Positions 10,112-18,471 of a stretch of 64,000 nt of DNA are shown piece by piece. The position numbers and the translations under genes were made by a program. This DNA is from Vreelandella neptunia (GTDB lineage Bacteria > Pseudomonadota > Gammaproteobacteria > Pseudomonadales > Halomonadaceae): contig NZ_JAKVTW010000017.1 in NCBI RefSeq assembly GCF_022489065.1, forward strand, positions 42,095 through 106,094. The letters are read 5' to 3'. The first letter of the stretch is position 1. Each line of letters begins with the position of its first letter. The notes under the pieces are model-generated. The model was not told the origin of the DNA and ran no database searches. It saw nothing but the letters and a program-made list of their open reading frames with translations.

Positions 10112-11680
10112 ATGTCCCTGGAAGAACTGCATCTTAATCTGCGCAACCTAATGAGCGATGACTACGATCAGCTCAAGACATTGATGGACGCCGTCTATCA
10201 CGATATCGGCGGGTCATGGCCGAAGCACACCATTGACAAATTGATTCAGGAATTCCCTGACGGCCAAATCGCCATTGAAGATGACGGCCTTCTGGTCGGC
10301 GTAGCACTGACGGTTCAGGTGGATTACGACGAATTCTCCAACCCGCATAAGTACGATGACCTGATCGGCCATCGCGAGATCATCCTCAACGACGAGGATG
10401 GCGACGCCATGTATGGGCTGGATGTGCTGATTCACCCGGACTACCGGGGCTACCGCCTGGGCCGCCGCCTTTACGAAGCGCGTAAAGAGCTGTGCCGCTC
10501 CATGAATCTGCGGGCGATCCTGGCCGGTGGGCGGATTCCTGAGTATCACCAGCACGCCGATGAGCTCACGCCCGCTCAATACATCGATAAAGTCTCCCGC
10601 AAAGAGATCTACGACCCGATTCTCTCTTTCCAGCAGGCCAATGACTTTCAGGTAAAGCGCCTACTGCGCAAATACCTACCGGAAGATGAGCAGTCGCGCG
10701 GTTACGCCACCCTGCTTGAGTGGAATAACATTCTGTTTGAGCCTGCGGCCAGCGTGCTCGACAACAAGCCGACCCAAGTACGTGTCGGTGCTGTGCAGTG
10801 GCAGATGCGTGAGTTCTCATCGGTGGAAGCCGCGCTTCAGCAGATTGAATACTTCGTCGACGCGCTCTCCGACTACCAGAGTGACTTTGCGGTATTTCCA
10901 GAGCTGTTTAACGCGCCTTTGATGGGCCTTCAAGACCGCGCCGCTCAACAGGATCAAATGGGCGCGATTCGCTTCTTGGCCGGTTTCACCGAGCGCTTTA
11001 AGACTGAGCTTTCGCGCATGGCAGTCTCCTACAATATTAATATTGTCGGCGGCTCGATGATCGAAGTGGGTGACGATGACCGACTCTACAACATCGCCTA
11101 CCTGTTCCACCGCGACGGCACCGTTGAGCGCCAGGCCAAGCTGCACATTACCCCTCAAGAGCGCCGAGACTGGGTAATCGAGGGCGGCGATGAGCTACAG
11201 GTATTTGATACCGACGCAGGGCGCGTAGGCATCCTGATCTGCTACGACGTGGAGTTCCCAGAACTTGGCCGCCTGCTGGCCGACCAGGATATGGACATTC
11301 TGTTCGTGCCCTTCTGGACGGATACCAAAAACGGCTACCTGCGGGTGCGTCATTGCAGTCAGGCGCGGGCAATTGAGAACGAGTGCTACGTAGTACTCTG
11401 CGGCAGCGTCGGCAACCTGCCCTCGATTGAAAACCTGGATATCCAGTACGCGCAATCAGCGGTATTCTCGCCGTCTGACTTCGCCTTCCCCCACGATGCG
11501 GTGCTGGCGGAAACCACGCCTAACACTGAGATGATCTTCTTTTCGGACTTGGATCTAACCCGCTTAACGGTGGTGCGTGCTGAAGGCTCCGTGACCAACC
11601 TTAAAGACCGCCGCAAGGATCTGTTTGATCTACGCTGGCGCGACTGGTCGTGGAAATCGGGAGCTAATTTGGAGGATTGA
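10112..11680 (+). CDS. GNAT acetyltransferase / carbon-nitrogen hydrolase fusion
   Basis: A 522-residue two-domain protein. Residues about 10-200 form a GNAT domain with a recognisable acetyl-CoA loop (YRGYRLGRRLYEARK). Residues about 222-510 form a nitrilase-superfamily amidohydrolase with the Glu-Lys-Cys triad visible in AVFPELF, QAKLHITP and ILICYDVEFPE. Such fusions are common in marine and halophilic gammaproteobacteria, usually annotated only as bifunctional GNAT/carbon-nitrogen hydrolase; the physiological amide is unknown to me. The ribosome site is weak (GGGAAG). A perfect palindrome downstream separates it from the convergent atl gene. Confidence 0.9.
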   Translation: MSLEELHLNLRNLMSDDYDQLKTLMDAVYHDIGGSWPKHTIDKLIQEFPDGQIAIEDDGLLVGVALTVQVDYDEFSNPHKYDDLIGHREIILNDEDGDAMYGLDVLIHPDYRGYRLGRRLYEARKELCRSMNLRAILAGGRIPEYHQHADELTPAQYIDKVSRKEIYDPILSFQQANDFQVKRLLRKYLPEDEQSRGYATLLEWNNILFEPAASVLDNKPTQVRVGAVQWQMREFSSVEAALQQIEYFVDALSDYQSDFAVFPELFNAPLMGLQDRAAQQDQMGAIRFLAGFTERFKTELSRMAVSYNINIVGGSMIEVGDDDRLYNIAYLFHRDGTVERQAKLHITPQERRDWVIEGGDELQVFDTDAGRVGILICYDVEFPELGRLLADQDMDILFVPFWTDTKNGYLRVRHCSQARAIENECYVVLCGSVGNLPSIENLDIQYAQSAVFSPSDFAFPHDAVLAETTPNTEMIFFSDLDLTRLTVVRAEGSVTNLKDRRKDLFDLRWRDWSWKSGANLED

Positions 11681-11723
11681 ATCGTGAATCGTGAGAAGAC
11701 TCACCAACGCCATTCATAGATAC

Positions 11724-11753
11724 AACAACGCCGCCCAATTGGGCGGCGTTGTT
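11724..11753. terminator. Bidirectional terminator-like perfect palindrome
   Basis: A perfect 30-bp palindrome whose arms begin AACAACGCCGCCCA. It lies between the convergent GNAT-nitrilase and alkyltransferase-like genes, and both arms end in T-rich sequence, so it can serve either strand. Confidence 0.75.
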
Positions 11754-11784
11754 ATTAGAAATAAACATAAAAATATCGATGAGT

Positions 11785-12084
11785 TCAATCAGGCCAGACG
11801 AGGTGCGCTGGCACTCGACCTTTAGCATCAAACAACACCCCTTCATCACGCAACTTTCGGTGTTGGCGCTCTGCGCCGCCGTGGTCGGCAAGCTTTAATG
11901 ACGATGCGATAACACGGTGCCAGGGCAACTGATGGCCATCCGGCAGGTGGCGCATCGCCGAACCTACCATGCGTGGGATGGCACCTTCAGTCATCGCGGC
12001 AATGCGGCCATAGGTCGTCACACGTCCTGGCGGAATTTGATCGACAATGGTGTAGATCTGTTCGAGTAATTCAGGCCGGGCCAT
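11785..12084 (-). CDS. Alkyltransferase-like protein (ATL, YbaZ type)
   Basis: A 99-residue homologue of the DNA-binding domain of O6-alkylguanine-DNA alkyltransferase. Where active alkyltransferases have PCHRV, this protein has PWHRV with W55 in place of the acceptor cysteine. That is the hallmark of ATL proteins: they bind and flag O6-alkylguanine for nucleotide excision repair without removing the alkyl group. The start at 12084 has AAAGGAAA upstream and removes 38 unrelated residues of the longer open frame. It follows azoR on the same strand by 43 nt. Confidence 0.9.
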   Translation of the reverse strand: MARPELLEQIYTIVDQIPPGRVTTYGRIAAMTEGAIPRMVGSAMRHLPDGHQLPWHRVIASSLKLADHGGAERQHRKLRDEGVLFDAKGRVPAHLVWPD

Positions 12085-12127
12085 GTGACATTTTCCTTTA
12101 GTTCCTTGAGAACGCTTCTGAACGTGC

Positions 12128-12736
12128 TTAAAGCCCCTCAACCAGTTGATCAATTGCCTGGAAGGCTTCTTTGAGCGCAGCGTCGCGGTGCTGCTCACCC
12201 ATGTTCAAACCTTCAGCATAGACCACATGGGTGTCTTTAATGCCCATCAGCCCGAGCATGGCTTTCAGGTGGGGTGTTTGGCTATCAAACTCGGTGCCTG
12301 CGTACTGACCACCACGTGCAGCCAGGATAATAGCGCGCTTGCCTTCCACCAACCCTTGCGGGCCAGTTTCGGTATAGCGAAACGTTTCGCCAGCACGTAA
12401 TACACGGTCAAACCATGCTTTCAACTGTGAAGGAATGCCCAAGTTATACATCGGCACTGCAATAACCAACACATCATTGCCGAGAAATTCCGCCAGTAGT
12501 TCATCTGAGCGGGCGGCTAACGCCTGCTGCTCGGCAGTACGCTCTGCGGCCGCTACTTGCCAAGCACCTAGTTCGCTAATATCCAGGTGGGGCAGCGAGT
12601 TTTTCACTACGTCACGCTGGGTGATCTCGACCCCATCACGAGCGTTAGACTGCTCGATAAAGCGATTAGCCAGCGCATTGGATTGGCCGTTCTCAGCCAG
12701 AATAGAAGAGGTAATAACCAGGGCACGGGTCGTCAT
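12128..12736 (-). CDS. azoR: FMN-dependent NADH-azoreductase
   Basis: Flavodoxin-fold quinone/azo reductase, 202 residues from the ATG at 12736 (E. coli AzoR has 201). The longer frame begins at a TTG and lacks a ribosome site, while the ATG is preceded by GGAG. The FMN-binding regions near residues 8-18 (SSILAENGQSN) and MYNLGIP are in place. It reduces quinones and azo compounds with NADH and probably protects against thiol or electrophile stress. It may be co-transcribed with the downstream atl gene. Confidence 0.92.
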   Translation of the reverse strand: MTTRALVITSSILAENGQSNALANRFIEQSNARDGVEITQRDVVKNSLPHLDISELGAWQVAAAERTAEQQALAARSDELLAEFLGNDVLVIAVPMYNLGIPSQLKAWFDRVLRAGETFRYTETGPQGLVEGKRAIILAARGGQYAGTEFDSQTPHLKAMLGLMGIKDTHVVYAEGLNMGEQHRDAALKEAFQAIDQLVEGL

Positions 12737-12855
12737 TGAAAGCTCCAAAATGGTATAGGGAAGAATTGGAGGCTATTCTACGGCGCTTTCCAAGAAGCAA
12801 AAGCGCAACCTTTTCCGATTTGTATTCGATTAAATCGAATTATGCAGCGGCCAAT

Positions 12856-12894
12856 TAAAAACCCCGCAACGTATTAATACGCGGCGGGGGTTTG
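12856..12894 (-). terminator. Terminator of the alanine symporter gene
   Basis: On the minus strand a G+C-rich stem (AAACCCCCGC-type arms around an inner CGTATTAATACG palindrome) ends in GGGGTTTTT. It lies 28 nt after the symporter stop. Confidence 0.75.
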
Positions 12895-12921
12895 ATAGTG
12901 CTTTAACTAGCTATCACTCAA

Positions 12922-14370
12922 TTATTTCTTTGGCCACGCCTTCGGATCAACCTTATTGACCAGCTTGGGAAAACGGCTTGGGTCAAACACCGGCTCTTTA
13001 CCCGCTTTCAACTGATTTTCGTAGTCGCGAAACAGTGAGAAAGCCACCGGAGACAGCAGTAGAATGGCGACCAGGTTAATAATGGCCATCATCCCCATAG
13101 AGAGGTCGGCAAAGTTCCAGATTGCGCCCAGGCTTGCCACCGAACCGACCATAATCATCGCCAGGACCGCCAAGCGATAAACCAGTACCGCGACAGGCGC
13201 GCGACGCCCAGCCAGGTACTCGATGTTGGATTCACCGTAGGAGTAGTTGGCAATCACCGAGGTAAACGCGAACAGCAGAATCGCCACCGCGATAAACATG
13301 CCGCCCCAATCACCCACATGGCTAGACAGCGCCATTTGTGTCAACTGAATACCATTGTTCTCATCCCCCGCCATCAGCTCTGGCCCAGCCATAATGATGA
13401 TGGCCGCCGTGGCAGTGCAGATTACCAGCGTATCCAGAAATACCCCGAGCATCTGAATAAAGCCTTGGGCAGCAGGATGATCCGGTCGTGTGGAAGCAGT
13501 CGCCGCCGCATTGGGTGCCGAGCCCATGCCCGCTTCATTGGAAAATAGACCGCGCTGAATGCCATTCATAATCGCCTGAGAAACCGCGTAACCTACGGCC
13601 CCACCGGCTGCCTGCTCAAGGCCAAACGCACTGCGTGCAATGGTCATGATCGCCGCGGGTAAGTCGCTAATATTCAAACCTACGACAACCAGCGCCAGCA
13701 CCAGGTAAAGCAGCGCCATAAGCGGTACAACGAGTTCAGCTACCTTGGCTATCGACTTCAAGCCCCCAAAGATGATTGGCGCCACAACAGCCATTAAAGC
13801 TAATCCCATGGCCCAAGTCGGAATCGCAAATGCCTGTTCCATGGCCTGGGCGATGGAGTTGGCCTGCACACTGTTAAATGCCAACCCAAAGGCAATAATC
13901 AAGCAGATCGAGAACAGCATAGCCAGCCAGCGTAAGCCCAGGCCACGCTCTATATAGCGGGCTGGGCCGCCACGGAAGGTGTTATCGCCGTGATCCGTTT
14001 TATACGCTTGAGCCAGCGTGGACTCCACAAAGCTGGTCGCCATCCCGACCATCGCAGTCATCCACATCCAGAAAATCGCTCCTGGGCCACCAAAATAGAT
14101 AGCCACCGCGACACCCGCCAAGTTACCGGTACCTACACGGGCCGCCAGACTGGTGGAGAGCGCTTGAAACGAAGAGATGCCACCGTTTGATTGCCGGGAG
14201 CTGCGCAGCAGCTTAAACATATGGCCGAAGTAGCGCACTTGAATACCGCGCGTCATCACCGTGAAGTAGAGACCAGCGCCTATCAGCAGATAAATCAGCA
14301 CGCTGCCCCACAGCAAACCATTACCGCGATCAACCAGCGATGTCAGCAGCGGAGGAAGAGAGAAGTCCAT
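12922..14370 (-). CDS. Alanine/glycine:cation symporter (AGCS family)
   Basis: A 482-residue inner-membrane protein with about ten or eleven hydrophobic helices. The family signature is visible in the N-terminal half (ARVGTGNLAGVAVAIYFGGP) and in NGIQRGLFSNEAGMGSAPNAAA. Members take up alanine or glycine with Na+, a useful reaction for an organism living in salt. The start follows a modest AAAGGCG site. A terminator follows it. No operon partner is evident; the upstream LysR gene runs in the same direction 101 nt away and probably has its own promoter. Confidence 0.93.
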   Translation of the reverse strand: MDFSLPPLLTSLVDRGNGLLWGSVLIYLLIGAGLYFTVMTRGIQVRYFGHMFKLLRSSRQSNGGISSFQALSTSLAARVGTGNLAGVAVAIYFGGPGAIFWMWMTAMVGMATSFVESTLAQAYKTDHGDNTFRGGPARYIERGLGLRWLAMLFSICLIIAFGLAFNSVQANSIAQAMEQAFAIPTWAMGLALMAVVAPIIFGGLKSIAKVAELVVPLMALLYLVLALVVVGLNISDLPAAIMTIARSAFGLEQAAGGAVGYAVSQAIMNGIQRGLFSNEAGMGSAPNAAATASTRPDHPAAQGFIQMLGVFLDTLVICTATAAIIIMAGPELMAGDENNGIQLTQMALSSHVGDWGGMFIAVAILLFAFTSVIANYSYGESNIEYLAGRRAPVAVLVYRLAVLAMIMVGSVASLGAIWNFADLSMGMMAIINLVAILLLSPVAFSLFRDYENQLKAGKEPVFDPSRFPKLVNKVDPKAWPKK

Positions 14371-14471
14371 GAAAACACGCCTTTTTTAAACAATGAAGGC
14401 GCATCATTCTTCACGGCTGCACCAAAATGGCAAGAAAATTGGTAAAAACCTGTTCGAACAGCAATAACCAC

Positions 14472-15338
14472 TTAGCCCATTGAATTGCATAACCACTGCC
14501 ACACTAATGCGGTCTCCTCGCTAATATGGCGTCGGCTTGGCCGCACCAACCAAAAGCGCTCTTCGCTGGGTACACTGATATCAAAAGGGGCCACTAAATC
14601 GTTACGCTGCTCCATCAAGCGTCGATGCGTTAGCGCAATGCCGCCACCCTGACTAGCAAGTGCTAACGTCATGACCTGATTATCGCAGGTGAGAGACCAG
14701 CACTGCGCCTCCAAATGGGCAAAGCCAGCCTCTTGTAGCCACCCGGGCCAACCTACTCCAAACCCCACCGCTTGCAGTAGCGTATGACCGGCCAAATAAT
14801 CAGGAGTGATCAGCTTTTCCGCCAATGCCAGCGAGCAAACAGGTAACAGTTGCTCCTCGCCGAGGGGCTGCATCTCGATGCCCGTCCACTCCCCTTTGCC
14901 ATAACGAATCTCGATATCCGCGCCTTCTGGGCCAAAGTCATCGGGCCAGATAGCGCTCACTACGCGAATCGCCACCTGCGGGTGAGCGCGATGAAAGGCA
15001 ATTAACCGGGGCGCCAACCACGACTGCTGAATGGCAGGCGTAGCGCGCAGCGTGACCGGCTGCTCCGATGTACTGCCAAACACCTCTAGAGTACCTTCGC
15101 TAATACGCACAAAGGCATCGTGAATACTCGGCAGCCACGCTTGCCCAGCTGGGGTGAGCGTTAAGCTGCGCGCATGGCGTACAAACAACTTCTGCCCCAC
15201 CCGGTCCTCCAACAACCTAACCCGCTGGCTGATCGCTGCCTGGGTGACGCCTAGCTCATTACCTGCCGCGGTAAAACTCAACGTACGGGCTGCGGACTCA
15301 AAGGCTTGCAGCCATAGTAATGGCGGTAATTGACTCAT
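14472..15338 (-). CDS. LysR-family regulator (GcvA-like)
   Basis: A 288-residue LTTR. The N-terminal winged helix-turn-helix covers about residues 6-65 (FTAAGNELGVTQAAISQRV as recognition region). The C-terminal periplasmic-binding-like effector domain begins near 90. It most resembles the GcvA group. It is transcribed divergently from the gamma-butyrobetaine-type dioxygenase across a 150-bp gap, the classical layout for a LysR regulator and its target. The inference is control of the dioxygenase and/or the binding protein by a quaternary-amine metabolite; the effector is not readable from sequence. Confidence 0.88.
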   Translation of the reverse strand: MSQLPPLLWLQAFESAARTLSFTAAGNELGVTQAAISQRVRLLEDRVGQKLFVRHARSLTLTPAGQAWLPSIHDAFVRISEGTLEVFGSTSEQPVTLRATPAIQQSWLAPRLIAFHRAHPQVAIRVVSAIWPDDFGPEGADIEIRYGKGEWTGIEMQPLGEEQLLPVCSLALAEKLITPDYLAGHTLLQAVGFGVGWPGWLQEAGFAHLEAQCWSLTCDNQVMTLALASQGGGIALTHRRLMEQRNDLVAPFDISVPSEERFWLVRPSRRHISEETALVWQWLCNSMG

Positions 15339-15488
15339 GAAAAAGCAACCTATAAATAAAACGATGTCTTAGGGGTCAGATTAATCGTTTGTCACTGGCG
15401 CCGCTACTCCTCATCCTTGTTAGCACTTAAGCACACCCTGACACACAGCCATCTGGCATTGCCGTTAAGGGAGCAATTCGGAGTTTTA

Positions 15489-16676
15489 ATGAACAGCGCA
15501 GTACAGCCGATAACCACACCAACAACAAACCCTGCTCAAGCCCCAGAAATGGGTGAACTAACCCCTTATCACACCGGTCCTGCCCTGACTCAAGCGACGC
15601 TCGCCCCACAGGGCGTTGCACTTGAATGGCAAGATGGTCAGCAGACTACCCTGCCGCTGCTCTGGCTGCGCGATCACTGCGCCTGCCAAGCCTGCCGTCA
15701 TCCTCAGACCAGGGAAAGGCTCTACCTGCCGCTTGAAGCGATTTCTGAGCCGCCCAGCGTTACGCTACTGGATGGCCACTTACACCTGAATTGGCAGGAT
15801 GGTCATGTCAGCGCGTTTCATAGCGGCTGGCTGTATCAACGCCGCCCAGAAGCGAGCCTGACGTCAGCCGTACCCAGTAACACGCCATGGGACGATAATT
15901 TTGCCCCTGAGCGCATCCGTCATAGCGTCTTTTTAACACCCCAAGGCGAGAAGGCCTGGCTCACCGCCATGTTACGCGATGGCCTGGCACTGCTAACGGA
16001 TGGCCCCTTAGCAGAAGAGGAAGTGAGCCGTTTAGCTGAACGCATTGGGCCACTGCGCGCCACCAACTTTGGCGCCCGCTTCGATGTGCGCTCCAAACCC
16101 AATCCCAATAACGCGGCTTATACTGCGGTCGGGTTGCCGCTGCATATCGATCTGCCCAACTGGCGCCAACCGCCGGATATTCAGTTGCTCTACTGCCTGC
16201 AAAACGAAGCCAGCGGCGGCGAATCGCTGTTTGCCGATGGTGCGCGGGTTGTAGAAGCGCTGCGCAAGCAAGACCCGGCGGCGCTCGCCATTCTCAGCGA
16301 GACACCGATCGATTTTCGCTTTCAGGATGAGAGCCACGATATTTCAATGCGAGCACCGGTGATCACCCTGGATAGCGAAGGTAACCTGGTTGAGATGCGC
16401 TTGAATAACTGGATTCGCGACGCCCTTCACCTGCCGGTAGAGCAAATGGATGCCTGGTACAGCGCCTACGCCCTACTCTGGAAGCTATTTCACAGCGAAG
16501 CGCATCAATTGGAGTTCTCTCTTCGCCCTGGGCAGATGATTGCGTTTGATAATCGCCGAGTACTTCACGGACGTCGCGAGTTCGACCCCAACAGCGGCGC
16601 ACGCCATTTGCAGGGCACCTATTTAGACCGCGATATGCTGGCCTCACGCCTTCGCGTGCTTGCTCGCAATGTTTAG
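15489..16676 (+). CDS. Gamma-butyrobetaine dioxygenase family Fe(II)/2-oxoglutarate oxygenase
   Basis: The 395-residue product from the ATG at 15489 (CGGAG upstream; the longer frame starts at TTG) has two domains. Residues about 35-125 are the Zn-binding N-terminal domain, with C64, C66, C69 and H71 in a CAC-x2-C-x-H pattern. Residues about 145-390 are the TauD-type oxygenase fold, with iron ligands H219 and D221 in LHIDLP and a distal His near 360 in VLHGRR. The family hydroxylates gamma-butyrobetaine to L-carnitine, using 2-oxoglutarate and O2. Neighbouring genes for a LysR regulator and a betaine/carnitine-type binding protein agree. A related trimethyllysine or choline-derived substrate cannot be excluded. 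Confidence 0.85.
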   Translation: MNSAVQPITTPTTNPAQAPEMGELTPYHTGPALTQATLAPQGVALEWQDGQQTTLPLLWLRDHCACQACRHPQTRERLYLPLEAISEPPSVTLLDGHLHLNWQDGHVSAFHSGWLYQRRPEASLTSAVPSNTPWDDNFAPERIRHSVFLTPQGEKAWLTAMLRDGLALLTDGPLAEEEVSRLAERIGPLRATNFGARFDVRSKPNPNNAAYTAVGLPLHIDLPNWRQPPDIQLLYCLQNEASGGESLFADGARVVEALRKQDPAALAILSETPIDFRFQDESHDISMRAPVITLDSEGNLVEMRLNNWIRDALHLPVEQMDAWYSAYALLWKLFHSEAHQLEFSLRPGQMIAFDNRRVLHGRREFDPNSGARHLQGTYLDRDMLASRLRVLARNV

Positions 16677-16751
16677 CGCGGCCATTGTTTATCTAACAAC
16701 AACATCTATCACATAAAAACCTATCGTATAAAAACCTAGCAAGGAGATCGT

Positions 16752-17690
16752 ATGACCCATCTTAAACCTCTCGCCTCAGGCATCGCACTCGCCACCACTG
16801 CGCTGTTCTCGGCGGCATCTCAAGCGGATGACCAAACCCTCGATTTCGGTGTCCCCGCCTGGCCCGGCATCACGGTAAAAACCGCCATTGCTGAGCAGCT
16901 ATTGAACCCACTGGGCTACGAAACCAGCACCCAGGAAATCGGCCTGCAGGTAATTTACCAGGGTATTGAAAGTGGCGATATCGATGCCTTTTTAGGCGCA
17001 TGGCTGCCCGCACAGCGGGAAATGTTTAATCCCCGTAAAGAGTCAGGTGCACTGATTGACGTGGCAAATAACGTTGATGGTGCACAAATGACCCTGGCGG
17101 TGCCGGAATATCTCTATGAGAGCGGTATTCAGAGCTTTGCGGATCTAGACGAAAATCGCGAACAGTTCGACGGTGAGATCTACGGCTTTGGCGCGGGCTC
17201 TGCCGCCAGCGAGATTCTTCACAACGCTATTGATAACGACACCTGGGGCTTAGGCGACTGGCAAGTAGTCGATACCAGTGAAGTGGGCATGCTTTCCGCC
17301 GCAAAGGACGCAATTTCCCGTGAAGAGCCGATTGTCTGGGTAGGCTGGACGCCTCACTGGATGAACCTTGAACTACCGATGCGCTACTTGGAAGACCCCG
17401 AAAACCTGTTCGGTGAGAACAACGGCGAAAGCGACGTACTGACACTGCTGAGCAGTGACTACGCAGAAGCCAACCCTAATGTAGTCACCTTTTTTGAGCA
17501 GTTCACCTTCTCCGCTGAAGAGCAGAGCTGGATGATTCAAGCCTTTGGCCAGGAAGAGCAGGACCTTGCCGATGTTGCCGAGCAGTGGATTAACGACCAT
17601 CCAGAGCGTATCGAAGCCATGCTCGCTGACGTCACCACCACCGACGGCGACCCCGCATGGCCAGTCATTGAAGCCCAGCTCAATAACTAA
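16752..17690 (+). CDS. Periplasmic glycine betaine/carnitine/choline-type binding protein
   Basis: A 312-residue OpuAC-family ABC substrate-binding protein with a Sec signal (hydrophobic residues 9-22, cleavage after SQA near 25) and no lipobox. Tryptophans and aromatics typical of the quaternary-ammonium box are visible: VPAWPG near the N-terminus, LGAWLPA and VGWTPHWMN. Members of the choline/carnitine branch (ChoX, CaiX) fit best given the adjacent dioxygenase. No ATPase or permease accompanies it, so it probably delivers to a transporter encoded elsewhere. An AAGGAG site precedes the start. A nested hairpin terminator follows. Confidence 0.88.
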   Translation: MTHLKPLASGIALATTALFSAASQADDQTLDFGVPAWPGITVKTAIAEQLLNPLGYETSTQEIGLQVIYQGIESGDIDAFLGAWLPAQREMFNPRKESGALIDVANNVDGAQMTLAVPEYLYESGIQSFADLDENREQFDGEIYGFGAGSAASEILHNAIDNDTWGLGDWQVVDTSEVGMLSAAKDAISREEPIVWVGWTPHWMNLELPMRYLEDPENLFGENNGESDVLTLLSSDYAEANPNVVTFFEQFTFSAEEQSWMIQAFGQEEQDLADVAEQWINDHPERIEAMLADVTTTDGDPAWPVIEAQLNN

Positions 17691-17713
17691 CCCATAGCGT
17701 AAACGTGCCTTCA

Positions 17714-17760
17714 TCCCATCGGACGGCTAGCGTATGCTAGCGCTTTTTTAGCCGATGGGA
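17714..17760 (+). terminator. Nested hairpins: terminator inside a longer inverted repeat
   Basis: An inner hairpin (GCTAGC at 17726-17731 and 17736-17741) is followed by TTTTTT at 17744-17749 and should end the binding-protein transcript. It sits inside an outer 9-bp inverted repeat, TCCCATCGG at 17714-17722 and CCGATGGGA at 17752-17760. The right outer arm overlaps the ribosome site of the next gene. Confidence 0.75.
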
Positions 17761-17766
17761 GCAGGC

Positions 17767-18471
17767 ATGTCGCGGACAATGATCAAAGGCGTTGGCCTGC
17801 TGGTAGCCGTTGCGCTGCTGGGTGTCATGTGGCACTTACTGCAGCGCTACGATCTGCTGACTCAGGCGCGTCTTAGCGAGTTGATCCAAGTCGTCCGCCA
17901 GTGGCGCACCGCGCCCTGGATGTTCGCCGCGGTAATGGCCACTTATGCCAGCGCCCTGCTGGTGATGTTTCCGCTGAGTCTACTGGTGGTCGTTACAGGT
18001 TTACTGTTTGGCCCGGTGTGGGGGCTGGCATACGCCACCCTGGGAACGCTGACTTCATCGGTAGTGTCTTTCTGGGTAGGCCACTGGCTGGGCCGTGAGG
18101 CGCTGATGCGTTATGGCGGGCGTCATCTTCGCGGCCTCTCCGGCTACTTATCGAAGCGCGGCATTCGAACCATGACGGTCATCAACCTGCTACCGCTCGC
18201 CCCGTTTACGCTCACCAATATGCTGGCCGGGGCTTTCCATCTCAAATTTCGCGACTATATGATCGGCTCTACCCTGGGCATCGTGCCGGGGTTAGCAGCG
18301 GTGATTTTACTCGGTAGCCAGCTAGGCGCACTGTTCACCGCGGCGTCGGCCAAAGAACTTATCCTGGCAGGCGTTGGGCTCGCCGCCGGTGTTGGCCTGT
18401 TGGTCGTGCTTAAGCGCTATGCCAACCGGCGTCAAACGTCAAAAAAACGGCCTCACCGTGAAGGTGAGTGA
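17767..18471 (+). CDS. TVP38/TMEM64 family membrane protein
   Basis: A 234-residue inner-membrane protein of the VTT/DedA-related group with about six hydrophobic segments. The conserved family core is visible around LLFGPVWGLAYATLGTLTSS and FWVGHWLGR, with the later block INLLPLAPFTLTNMLAGA. Bacterial members are thought to act in lipid or polyprenyl-carrier recycling; a specific function is not known here. The ATG at 17767 is chosen because GGGAG lies 6 nt upstream; an ATG at 17755 has no such site. Its 3' end overlaps the convergent phosphoesterase-glycosyltransferase gene by 19 bp. Confidence 0.86.
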   Translation: MSRTMIKGVGLLVAVALLGVMWHLLQRYDLLTQARLSELIQVVRQWRTAPWMFAAVMATYASALLVMFPLSLLVVVTGLLFGPVWGLAYATLGTLTSSVVSFWVGHWLGREALMRYGGRHLRGLSGYLSKRGIRTMTVINLLPLAPFTLTNMLAGAFHLKFRDYMIGSTLGIVPGLAAVILLGSQLGALFTAASAKELILAGVGLAAGVGLLVVLKRYANRRQTSKKRPHREGE

